A program made the translations under genes and the position numbers. Under the pieces are notes generated by a model. It ran no database searches and was not told where the DNA came from. It saw only the letters and a list, made by a program, of their open reading frames with translations. This document shows, in pieces, positions 1 to 7,053 of a stretch of 64,000 bases of DNA (its first letter is position 1; each line of letters begins with the position of its first letter). The stretch lies in the NCBI RefSeq assembly GCF_023145115.1, contig NZ_JAGLEJ010000022.1, positions 1 through 64,000 of the forward strand. The letters run 5' to 3'. The stretch comes from Algiphilus sp. (GTDB lineage: Bacteria; Pseudomonadota; Gammaproteobacteria; Nevskiales; Nevskiaceae).

Positions 1-727
1 CCCAGAACCACCAGCCACCCCAGCCGAGCTCGTGATACGCCCACCACGAGCCCAGCGCGATGCCGGCGGTCAGGAAGCTCCACGCGGCAGTGGTCCACGG
101 CCGCGTCCAGCGCGCCCATTCGCTGTCCAGCCGGCCCTCGATGAGCGCGGTGACCGCGAAGGCGAATGCCACTGCGAAGCCCACGTAACCCATGTAGAGC
201 AGCGGCGGATGGATGACCATGCCGGGATCCTGCAGCAGCGGGTTCAGATCCTGACCGTCGCGCGGCGCCGGAAACTGCAGGTCGAAGGGGTTCGAGGTCC
301 ACAGCGTGAAGGTGAGGAAGCCCAGCGAGACGAAACCCAGCACGCCGAGCACGGTGGCCGCGGTGTGCGCGGGCAGTCGCGCGCTGCGGTGCGCCACCAC
401 CCAGGTCCAGCCCGCGAGCATGGTCATCCACAGCAGCAGGCTGCCTTCGTGCCCGCCCCACACGGCGGTGAGCTTGTAGATCAGCGGCAGATCGGCGTGA
501 CTGTTCTCGGCGACGAACTGCACCGCGTAGGCGTCGCGCGCGAACAGCAGCGAGAGCGCGACATAGGTCACCAGGATCAGCGCCAGCTGCGCGCTCACCA
601 TGCCGCGCAGCAGCCCGTGATCGAGCGAGCCGGCCGGGCCGCGCGCCGCCCGCACCGCGAACAGCACCTGCAGAACGCATACGCAGACCGCGGCCGCGAG
701 CGCGATTTCCCCGATCGCGGCCAGCAT
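1..727 (-). CDS. ccmF: Cytochrome c maturation heme lyase subunit CcmF (partial, 3' end off window)
   Basis: The N-terminal 242 residues of a polytopic membrane protein. CcmF with CcmH takes heme from CcmE and attaches it to apocytochrome c on the periplasmic side. The signature is the periplasmic tryptophan-rich WWD-type segment: WWAYHELGWGGWWFW is read at the very edge of the window, preceded by HPPLLYMGYVG. The ATG at 725-727 overlaps the ccmE stop codon by one base, so the two are translationally coupled. The C-terminal two thirds lies beyond position 1. The family is certain from motif and operon position. Confidence 0.95.
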   Translation of the reverse strand, partial: MLAAIGEIALAAAVCVCVLQVLFAVRAARGPAGSLDHGLLRGMVSAQLALILVTYVALSLLFARDAYAVQFVAENSHADLPLIYKLTAVWGGHEGSLLLWMTMLAGWTWVVAHRSARLPAHTAATVLGVLGFVSLGFLTFTLWTSNPFDLQFPAPRDGQDLNPLLQDPGMVIHPPLLYMGYVGFAVAFAFAVTALIEGRLDSEWARWTRPWTTAAWSFLTAGIALGSWWAYHELGWGGWWFW

Positions 728-1203
728 CAGGAAGCGGACGCCGCGCGAACCGCCTTGAACGGCTCGCAGCTGTGGCCGGTACCGTCGTCGAGCGCCTCGG
801 CCAGGTCCGGCGGCATGTAGTTCTCGTCGTGCTTGGCGAGCACCTGCTCCGCCACGAACCGGCCTTCGCCGTCGATGCTGCCGGTGGTGACGATGCCCTG
901 CCCCTCGCGGAACAGGTCGGGCAGGATGCCCTCGTAGACCACCGGCACCTCGTTCTCGCAATCGGCGAGCCGGAACGCCACGCGCAGCGAATCGGGGTCG
1001 CGCTCGACGCTGTTCTCGGTCACCAGCCCGCCGAGACGGAAGCTCGCGCCCTGCGGGATGGCCCCGGCCGCGATATCGCTCGGCGTATGGAAGTACATCA
1101 GGTTCTCGCGGAACGCCGCGGAACCGAGCACGGCGGCGAGCGCCACGCCCAGCACCAGGATCGCGATCCACGCCATGCGCTGTCTACGCGCCGTCATCTT
1201 CAT
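727..1203 (-). CDS. ccmE: Periplasmic heme chaperone CcmE
   Basis: 158 residues. CcmE binds heme covalently and carries it from CcmABCD to CcmF. One N-terminal membrane anchor (residues about 10-30) is followed by the OB-fold domain. The heme-attaching histidine is H125 in LAKHDENYMPP, the family signature. The ATG at 1201-1203 begins MKMTARR. The 5' end overlaps ccmD and the stop overlaps the ccmF start. Upstream in-frame codons belong to the reading of ccmC/ccmD in another frame and were excluded. Length is normal for the family. Confidence 0.95.
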   Translation of the reverse strand: MKMTARRQRMAWIAILVLGVALAAVLGSAAFRENLMYFHTPSDIAAGAIPQGASFRLGGLVTENSVERDPDSLRVAFRLADCENEVPVVYEGILPDLFREGQGIVTTGSIDGEGRFVAEQVLAKHDENYMPPDLAEALDDGTGHSCEPFKAVRAASAS

Positions 1204-1345
1204 CCCAGATCTCCTCCACCTCGTTGCGGGCGCGCAGTCGCTGCTGTCGTGCCGCGAACGCGTTCCACACCACGACCCCCAGCGTGGCCGCGAAGCTCGA
1301 CCACACGTAGAGACCATAGCCACCCATGGCCAGCCATTCAGACAC
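1184..1345 (-). CDS. ccmD: Heme exporter small subunit CcmD
   Basis: A 53-residue protein starting at GTG (1343-1345) with the sequence MSEWLAMGGYGLYVWSSF. It has one transmembrane helix and then a basic, charged tail ending in EEIWDEDDGA. This matches CcmD, which helps release holo-CcmE from CcmABC. It overlaps the end of ccmC by 8 bases and the start of ccmE by 20 bases, the usual tight packing of ccm operons. The identification rests on size, topology and position between ccmC and ccmE. The GTG start is the only one that gives the full hydrophobic segment. Confidence 0.88.
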   Translation of the reverse strand: MSEWLAMGGYGLYVWSSFAATLGVVVWNAFAARQQRLRARNEVEEIWDEDDGA

Positions 1346-2084
1346 GCGCCGCCTCCACACGTTCGCGCGCCCAGCGCTGCCGTGCGTTCCGGCGCAGGTT
1401 CTCCGCCCGCATCCGTCGCAGCACGTTGGCGGCGCTGAACAGTGTCAGTCCCAGAGCCATCGCCAGCAGCGGCCAGAGCATGCTGGCATCCAGCGACGGC
1501 TTGCCGATGCGCGCGATGCTCGCGGTCTGGTGCAGGCTGTTCCACCACTCCACCGAATAGTGGACGATGGGCACGTTCACCCAGCCGGCCACCGCCAGCA
1601 GCGCGGCTGCACGGGCGCCCTTGCGCGCGTCGAGCATGGCGCCCTGCAGGGCGATGACCCCGAGATAGAGGAAGAGCAGCACCAGCTCCGAGGTCAGGCG
1701 GGCGTCCCACACCCAGTAGGCGCCCCAGGTCGGCTTGCCCCAGATCATGCCGGTAACGAGCGCCAGCGCGGTAAAGCTCGCGCCCACCGGCGCCAGCGCG
1801 ACCAGCGCGCACTCGGCGAGCTTCATGCGCCAGACCAGCACCACGATGGCGGACACGGCCATTCCGGAGTACAGGAACAGCGACAGCCAGGCGGCGGGCA
1901 CATGCACGTAGATGATGCGGTAGACCTCGCCCTGCTGGTAATCCGGCGGGGCGAGCACGAGCCCGCCGATCAGCCCGTAGGCGAGCAGCAGCAAGGCGCC
2001 GATCTCGAGCCACGGCGCCCAGCGGCGCGCGCGGTCGTCGAAGTGCGGCGGCGACCCCAGTTTGTGGAACCAGCTCCAGCTCAT
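1338..2084 (-). CDS. ccmC: Heme export/transfer protein CcmC
   Basis: 248 residues with six hydrophobic segments. CcmC presents heme to CcmE. The WWD-type motif is visible as WGAYWVWDARLTSEL, with conserved histidines nearby (YVHVPAAW and NVPIVHYSVEWW). The ATG at 2082-2084 overlaps the ccmB stop in an ATGA. Length and motif are typical. A longer in-frame upstream extension runs through ccmB in another frame and is rejected. Confidence 0.95.
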   Translation of the reverse strand: MSWSWFHKLGSPPHFDDRARRWAPWLEIGALLLLAYGLIGGLVLAPPDYQQGEVYRIIYVHVPAAWLSLFLYSGMAVSAIVVLVWRMKLAECALVALAPVGASFTALALVTGMIWGKPTWGAYWVWDARLTSELVLLFLYLGVIALQGAMLDARKGARAAALLAVAGWVNVPIVHYSVEWWNSLHQTASIARIGKPSLDASMLWPLLAMALGLTLFSAANVLRRMRAENLRRNARQRWARERVEAARV

Positions 2085-2749
2085 GTCGCTTGCAGTTTGG
2101 CGGCGGAGGCGCTCGCGAAGGGCAATGCGCAGAGGCAGAGCAGCGATACGCTGGACAGGAAGTATAAGGGTCCGGCGACCCCGAGTCCCGCTTCGAAGGC
2201 CCGCACAGCCCCGCTGCCGAAGATGATGACCGGAAGGCACAACGGCAGTACGCACAATGGCAGCAGCAGACCGGCGCGTGGCAGGCTCGCGGTCAGCGCA
2301 GCGCCCAGGCCGGTGATCGTCGACACCGCCGGCGATCCCAGAAGCAGCGTCACGAACAGCAGCAGCGCCTGATCGCCGCCCATGCCGAGTCCGAGCATGC
2401 CGATCGGCGCCACCACCACCAGCGGCAGCGCGACGAACAGCCACTGCGCCACCAGCTTCGCCAGCATCAACAGCGCCAGCGGTGCATCGCTGCGCACCAT
2501 CTGCTGCAGGAAGCCGCTGCGGACATCGTCGCGGAAGCTGCGCTCGTTGCCGACGATGAGCGCCAGAAGGAGCGCCACCCAGACCACCGACGGCGCCGCC
2601 GCATCGAGCCACTGCGCGCCGGGCTCAGCGCCCAGCACGAAGGCCGTGACCACCACGGCGAAGAACACCAGCGGCTGCATCCAGGCGGCGCCGCGCTGCC
2701 GCATCAGCAGCCATTCGCGCTGGAGGATGGCGCCCGCGGCCGCGCTCAT
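2081..2749 (-). CDS. ccmB: Heme exporter permease CcmB
   Basis: 222 residues with six predicted membrane helices. It pairs with the CcmA ATPase as the ABC component needed to free holo-CcmE. The N-terminus reads ILQREWLLMRQRGAAW and the body carries LLALIVGNERSFRDDVRSG, both typical of CcmB. It overlaps ccmA and ccmC by 4 bases each, so it is translationally coupled on both sides. No unusual feature was seen. Confidence 0.95.
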   Translation of the reverse strand: MSAAAGAILQREWLLMRQRGAAWMQPLVFFAVVVTAFVLGAEPGAQWLDAAAPSVVWVALLLALIVGNERSFRDDVRSGFLQQMVRSDAPLALLMLAKLVAQWLFVALPLVVVAPIGMLGLGMGGDQALLLFVTLLLGSPAVSTITGLGAALTASLPRAGLLLPLCVLPLCLPVIIFGSGAVRAFEAGLGVAGPLYFLSSVSLLCLCALPFASASAAKLQAT

Positions 2750-3357
2750 CGGGCGAGCTCCTGGACCCGCACCGTGAGTCCGTCGAGCGGTTGATGCGTG
2801 GTCAGGATGACCGCACCGCCCGCGCTGCAGAACGCCGCGATGGCGGCTACCAGCAAGGGCACGGCGTGACGGTCCAGTGCCGCGATGGGTTCATCGAGCA
2901 TCCACAGGCGTGCCGTCGGCTTCAGCGACAGCGTCGCCAGCGCGGTGCGCTGCTGCTGCCCGGCACTGAGGGCGCCGAGCGCGCGATTGCGGGCACGCGG
3001 CACGCGCCAGTGCTGCATGGCGTCGGCGATACGGCCGGCATCCCCGCCCTGCAGGCGGCACCAGAGCGCGAGATTGGTGCGCGCATCGAGCTCGGGGGCG
3101 AAACCGTGGCGGTGGCCGATCCAGATGCTCGCGTGCATGGGCGGCAGATCGAGCTCGCCGGCCTCGGCCTCGAACAGGCCCGCCAGGGTTTCGAGGAGCG
3201 TGGTCTTGCCGCAGCCGTTCGGCCCCACAAGATGCAGGACTTCCCCGGCGTCCACGTGCAGATCGACGCCGTCGAGCAGCGTGCGCAGTCCGCGGCAGAC
3301 GCGGATTCCGCGACCGGTCGCGACGCGCGTGGCTGGTGGCTCTCCGGAGGCGCTCAT
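2746..3357 (-). CDS. ccmA: Heme exporter ATP-binding protein CcmA
   Basis: 203 residues. It is an ABC ATPase with Walker A GPNGCGKTTLL, the signature LSAGQQQRTALA and Walker B LWMLDEPIAALD. It energises release of heme-loaded CcmE with CcmB and CcmC. The start is taken as the ATG at 3355-3357 (MSASGEPP). A longer open frame upstream reads through the tRNA-Leu gene (MAKLVDARDLKS is a translated tRNA) and is not protein-coding. Only 48 bases separate this start from the 3' end of tRNA-Leu, so the ccm operon may be partly fed by read-through from the tRNA operon. Confidence 0.95.
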   Translation of the reverse strand: MSASGEPPATRVATGRGIRVCRGLRTLLDGVDLHVDAGEVLHLVGPNGCGKTTLLETLAGLFEAEAGELDLPPMHASIWIGHRHGFAPELDARTNLALWCRLQGGDAGRIADAMQHWRVPRARNRALGALSAGQQQRTALATLSLKPTARLWMLDEPIAALDRHAVPLLVAAIAAFCSAGGAVILTTHQPLDGLTVRVQELAR

Positions 3358-3405
3358 GCGGCGGCGATCACGGACCGCGGTGGTGCGTAGCGCGTGTCGA
3401 CGCCG

Positions 3406-3492
3406 TGGTGCCCGAGGTCGGACTCGAACCGACACGGCCTTGCGGCCACAGGATTTTAAGTCCCGTGCGTCTACCAGTTTCGCCACTCGGGC
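3406..3492 (-). tRNA. tRNA-Leu (anticodon TAA)
   Basis: An 87-nt class II tRNA on the minus strand, 5' GCCCGAGTGGCG to 3' CTCGGGCACCA with encoded CCA. It has the D-arm, the anticodon loop TTAAAAT giving UAA, the long variable arm (TGTGGCCGCAAGGCCGTG) and the T-loop GGTTCGAGTCC. It is the last tRNA of a Gly-Cys-Leu cluster downstream of pgsA, the same order as glyW-cysT-leuZ in E. coli. Confidence 0.96.
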
Positions 3493-3536
3493 GGGCGGAT
3501 GCCCAGTATGGCGTAATGCTCATTCACCGGGGATTC

Positions 3537-3610
3537 TGGAGGCTCGGGCCGGAATTGAACCGACGTACGCGGATTTGCAGTCCGCTGCATCACCACTCTG
3601 CCACCGAGCC
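3537..3610 (-). tRNA. tRNA-Cys (anticodon GCA)
   Basis: A 74-nt tRNA on the minus strand. The acceptor stem GGCTCGG pairs with CCGAGCC, followed by encoded TCCA. The anticodon stem-loop is GCGGACTGCAAATCCGC with anticodon GCA, and the T-arm is GGTTCAATTCC. It lies between tRNA-Gly and tRNA-Leu. Confidence 0.96.
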
Positions 3611-3628
3611 GCGCATGGCGCTGAAAGC

Positions 3629-3652
3629 AAAAACCCCGGCGGGGCCGGGGTT
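3629..3652 (-). terminator. Intrinsic-terminator-like hairpin inside the tRNA cluster
   Basis: Read on the minus strand: AACCCCGG, loop CCCCG, CCGGGGTT, then TTT. This is an 8-bp GC-rich stem running into five consecutive T residues. It sits after tRNA-Gly and before tRNA-Cys, so it would stop or attenuate transcription within what is usually one tRNA operon. It could instead be a processing hairpin. No expression evidence is available. Confidence 0.6.
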
Positions 3653-3660
3653 AGCCGTAA

Positions 3661-3736
3661 TGGAGCGGGAAACCGGGCTCGAACCGGCGACCTCAACCTT
3701 GGCAAGGTTGCGCTCTACCAACTGAGCTATTCCCGC
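3661..3736 (-). tRNA. tRNA-Gly (anticodon GCC)
   Basis: A 76-nt tRNA on the minus strand. It starts GCGGGAATAGCTCAG and ends TTCCCGCTCCA with encoded CCA. The anticodon loop TTGCCAA gives GCC, and the T-arm is GGTTCGAGCCC. It is first of the three tRNAs, 37 bases downstream of the pgsA stop, as in the E. coli pgsA-glyW arrangement. Confidence 0.96.
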
Positions 3737-3773
3737 AAAGCAGGCGCGTATTCTATGACGCCGCGTCGCGGTG

Positions 3774-4346
3774 TCAAGAGCCGGGATCGCTCTGTTCGTG
3801 CATGTCGGGCCACGCGGCACGCAGGTAGGCCACCATCGATTGCAGCGTCAGCACCGCCGCCACGATCAGCAGCGCGTATCCCACGGCGTAGAACGGGATG
3901 CCGAAGGTCGTCGACGACCACAGCATCATCGCGATGGCGGTCATCTGGAAGCCGGTCTTGAGCTTGCCCAGCCAGCTCACCGCCACGCGCGCCCGCGTGC
4001 CGAGCTCGGCCATCCACTCGCGCAGCGCCGAAACCGCGATCTCGCGGCCGATGATCACCGCCGTCAGCAGCGCCAGCAGCATGCCGGGACGATCATAGAG
4101 CAGCAGGATCAGCGCCACCGCCACCAACAGCTTGTCCGCGACCGGGTCCAGGAAGGCGCCGAAGCGGCTCTCCTGCTGCCAGCGCCGCGCCAGCCAGCCG
4201 TCCAGCCAGTCGGTGATGCTGGCGGCGACGAAAACCACCATGGCGGCCTGACGGGCGTGCGGCAGCGGCAGAAAGAACAGCACCATGACCACCGGGATGG
4301 CGGCCACGCGACCGAGGGTCAGAAGCAGCGGCAGGGTCAGTTGCAC
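3774..4346 (-). CDS. pgsA: CDP-diacylglycerol-glycerol-3-phosphate 3-phosphatidyltransferase PgsA
   Basis: 190 residues. It makes phosphatidylglycerol phosphate from CDP-diacylglycerol and glycerol 3-phosphate at the inner membrane. The CDP-alcohol phosphotransferase motif D-G-x2-A-R-x8-G-x3-D-x3-D is complete at D49, G50, A53, R54, G63, D67 and D71. Several hydrophobic helices surround it. It lies between uvrC and three tRNA genes, a gammaproteobacterial gene order that supports pgsA over other CDP-alcohol transferases. Confidence 0.95.
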   Translation of the reverse strand: MQLTLPLLLTLGRVAAIPVVMVLFFLPLPHARQAAMVVFVAASITDWLDGWLARRWQQESRFGAFLDPVADKLLVAVALILLLYDRPGMLLALLTAVIIGREIAVSALREWMAELGTRARVAVSWLGKLKTGFQMTAIAMMLWSSTTFGIPFYAVGYALLIVAAVLTLQSMVAYLRAAWPDMHEQSDPGS

Positions 4347-4418
4347 GGAATCCGGGTGCGGGCATTGGGGCGTGCCAGTGTATGCCGTGCACGGCGGCTT
4401 CGCTGCGCGCCGCGGCGC

Positions 4419-6230
4419 TCAGCGAAGCTGGTCGTGGATGCGCTGCGCGAGCGTTCGGCTGATGCCGTTGACCTGGGCAATGGCCTCGACGCTGGCCGCC
4501 TTGACCTGGGCGACACCGCCGAAATGCTGGAGCAGCGCGCGCCGGCGCGTCGGCCCCAGTCCCTCGATGCCGTCCAGGCGCGATTGCGTGCGCGCCTTGC
4601 CGCGCTTGGCGCGGTGCCCGGTGATGGCGAAGCGGTGCGCCTCGTCGCGCACCTGCTGGATGAGATGCAGCGCCGGCGAATCCGGCGGCAGGCGCAGCTC
4701 CCGGTCACTATCCGGCCGGACCAGGACCTCGAGGCCGGGCTTGCGCGTGACGCCCTTGGCGACGCCGAACACCGGCATCTCGCCGAGTCCGACCTCGACG
4801 AGCACCTCGTGCACGCCGCTCACCTGCCCCTTGCCGCCGTCGATGAGCAGCAGGTCGGGCACCACCGTCTCGTCGGCCTTTCCGGGCCGGAAGCGCCGGC
4901 GCACCGCCTGCGCCAGCGCGGCGTAGTCGTCGCCCGGCGTGATGTCGGCGATGTTGTAGCGCCGATAGGCCGTGCGCGCCGCCCCGCCCTGGTCGAAGAC
5001 CACGCAGGAGGCCACGGTCCCCTCGCCGCCCGTGTGCGAGATATCGAAGCACTCGATGCGCTGCGGCGGCGCCGGCAGCTCGAGCCGGTCCGCGAGCTCG
5101 ACCAGGCGCTCGTCCATGCTCGCGGCCTCGGTGAGATGCGTCGACAGCGCCTGCGCGGCCGTGTTCGCGGCCATCTCGAGCAGCCGCCTCTTGAAGCCGC
5201 GCTGCGGCGTCCGGATGGCGACGTTGTGGCCGAGACGCGCGCTGAGCGCGGCCGCCAGCCCGGCTTCCTCGGAGACCGGATGACTGACCAGGATCTCGCG
5301 CGCCGGTGCGTGCTCGGCGTAGTGCTGCGACAGGAAGCTCTCCATCAGCTCGGCCGGCGCGGTGTCGGCCGGATGCTTCGGGAAGAAGCTGCGGTGGCCG
5401 AGATTCAGCCCGTCGCGCACCGACATCACGACCAGGGCGCTGACCCCGGCGTGCGGCGCCAGCGCGACCACGTCGGTGTTCTTGCTGCCGGCGTCCACGC
5501 CGCGATGCTGCTGCACGCGCTTCAGCGCCGCGATCTGGTCGCGCAGCCGGGCCGCCCGCTCGAAGGCCAGCTCCGCCGACGCCCGCTCCATTTCCTGCTG
5601 CAGCTCCTGCATGAGGGCGTCGGACCGACCGTTCAGCAGCTGCATCGCCCGGCGCACGTCGCGCTCGTAATCGGCCTCGCTGATGCGCGCGACACAGGGC
5701 GCGGAGCAACGTTTGATCTGGTGCTGGAGACAGGGGCGCGTGCGGTTGTTGAAGTAGCTGTCCCGGCAGGGCCGGAGCTGGAACAGGCGCTGCAGCGTGT
5801 CGAGGGTCTCGCGCACCGACGATGCCGAGGGGAACGGCCCGAAGAAGCGGTCCTGCCGGTTCCGGCGCCCCCGAAAGAAGCTGATGCGCGGATAGGTGTG
5901 CGCGCTGAACCGCACGTAGGGGTAGCTCTTGTCGTCGCGGTAGAGGATGTTGTAGCGCGGATGCTGCTCCTTGATGAGGATGGCCTCGAGCAGCAGCGCC
6001 TCGTCCTCGCTGTGCGTGACGGTGACCTCGACGCGCGCGATCTGGTCGACCATCGCCTCGATGCGCGGATTGCCCGAGGCGCGCAGGAAGTAGCTGCCCA
6101 CGCGTTTGCGCAGATTGCGCGCCTTGCCCACGTACAGCAGCGCGCCGTCGGCGTCGTACATGCGGTAGACGCCGGGGGCGGTGGTGAGCTGCGCGAGGTA
6201 GGCCCGGCTGTCGAAGCCTTCCGCGCTCAT
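4419..6230 (-). CDS. uvrC: Excinuclease ABC subunit C
   Basis: 603 residues. UvrC makes both incisions in nucleotide excision repair with UvrAB. Domains in order: the GIY-YIG nuclease at about residues 15-90 (APGVYRMYDADGALLYVGKA), a cysteine cluster near CLQHQIKRCSAPC, the UVR domain at about 200, the RNase H-like C-terminal nuclease (FDISHTGGEGTVASCVVF and LLLIDGGKGQ) and a helix-hairpin-helix tail (GLGPTRRRALLQHFGG). The ATG at 6228-6230 overlaps the stop of the upstream response regulator gene. Confidence 0.97.
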   Translation of the reverse strand: MSAEGFDSRAYLAQLTTAPGVYRMYDADGALLYVGKARNLRKRVGSYFLRASGNPRIEAMVDQIARVEVTVTHSEDEALLLEAILIKEQHPRYNILYRDDKSYPYVRFSAHTYPRISFFRGRRNRQDRFFGPFPSASSVRETLDTLQRLFQLRPCRDSYFNNRTRPCLQHQIKRCSAPCVARISEADYERDVRRAMQLLNGRSDALMQELQQEMERASAELAFERAARLRDQIAALKRVQQHRGVDAGSKNTDVVALAPHAGVSALVVMSVRDGLNLGHRSFFPKHPADTAPAELMESFLSQHYAEHAPAREILVSHPVSEEAGLAAALSARLGHNVAIRTPQRGFKRRLLEMAANTAAQALSTHLTEAASMDERLVELADRLELPAPPQRIECFDISHTGGEGTVASCVVFDQGGAARTAYRRYNIADITPGDDYAALAQAVRRRFRPGKADETVVPDLLLIDGGKGQVSGVHEVLVEVGLGEMPVFGVAKGVTRKPGLEVLVRPDSDRELRLPPDSPALHLIQQVRDEAHRFAITGHRAKRGKARTQSRLDGIEGLGPTRRRALLQHFGGVAQVKAASVEAIAQVNGISRTLAQRIHDQLR

Positions 6231-6886
6231 CGGGCGTTGTCGGCCCCCTGCATGTCGTCGAGCATGTCGTAGCGCATGGCGAGCCGTGTCAGCTCGACAT
6301 CGTTGTGCACGCCCAGCTTCTCGAACAGCCGGTAGCGGTAGGTGCTCACCGTCTTCGGACTCAGGCAGAGGCGGTCGGAGATCGCCTGCGTGCCGAGGCC
6401 CTGGGTCAGCATGTACATGACCTGCAGCTCGCGCTGCGACAGCGCGTCGAACGGCAAGGCATTGGCGCCGCGCGACAGGTGCGCCGCCAGATTGCCGGCC
6501 ACGGCCGATGCCACGTAGTGAGCGCCGGCGTGCACGCGCCGGATGGCAGCGACCACTTCGTCGGCCGCGGAATCCTTGCCGATGTAGCCCACGGCGCCGG
6601 CGGCGAGCAGGCGCGACGGATAGGGCTCGTCGATGTGCATCGACACGCCGATGATCTTGACGTCCGGAAAGCGCTGGTGGATCCGGCGTGTCGCCTCCAG
6701 ACCGCCCAGTCCCGGCATGTTGACGTCGAGCAGCATGACGTCGGGCTCCTGGGCGCGCACGGCGTCGATCGCCTCCTCGCCGGATGCCGCCTCGGCGAGC
6801 ACCTCCATGTCGGGCTGCTCGGAGACGACCCGCCGCAGACCGGCCCGGACCAGGCGGTGATCGTCAACGAGAATGATCGTGATCAT
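6227..6886 (-). CDS. uvrY: Response regulator of the GacA/UvrY family
   Basis: 219 residues. The receiver domain has the acidic pair in ILVDDHRLVRAG and phospho-acceptor D54 in VMLLDVNMPGL. The C-terminal LuxR-type helix-turn-helix reads LSQRELQVMYMLTQGL and SPKTVSTYRYRLFEKLGV. In this family it is activated by a BarA/GacS sensor kinase and drives small regulatory RNAs that titrate CsrA/RsmA. The cognate kinase is not in the window. The start at 6886 (MITIILVDDH) is preferred over upstream codons that add a non-homologous tail. Position upstream of uvrC is conserved in gammaproteobacteria. Confidence 0.93.
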   Translation of the reverse strand: MITIILVDDHRLVRAGLRRVVSEQPDMEVLAEAASGEEAIDAVRAQEPDVMLLDVNMPGLGGLEATRRIHQRFPDVKIIGVSMHIDEPYPSRLLAAGAVGYIGKDSAADEVVAAIRRVHAGAHYVASAVAGNLAAHLSRGANALPFDALSQRELQVMYMLTQGLGTQAISDRLCLSPKTVSTYRYRLFEKLGVHNDVELTRLAMRYDMLDDMQGADNAR

Positions 6887-7053
6887 GGGAACGCTCCGCG
6901 GCTGATCGAGCATGGTAGCGCCAAAGCCCGGCGCCGGCTGTCGCACTGCCGGGCACCGTCACGCTGCGGTCACGCAGCGATCACGGTACCGCCACGGTCG
7001 GCACCTAACTTTGCCGGCTTGAGATTTTTCCACAACCCGCAGAGGCCGCAGCC

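Noticed and set aside
3358..3486. N-terminal extension of CcmA starting MAKLVDARDLKS
   Set aside because: The segment is the translated tRNA-Leu gene plus spacer; the ccmA start at 3357 gives the normal protein.
3771..6272. Very long plus-strand open frame opposite pgsA and uvrC
   Set aside because: It is a high-GC shadow of two well-identified minus-strand genes and has a His/Arg/Gln-rich composition without any domain.
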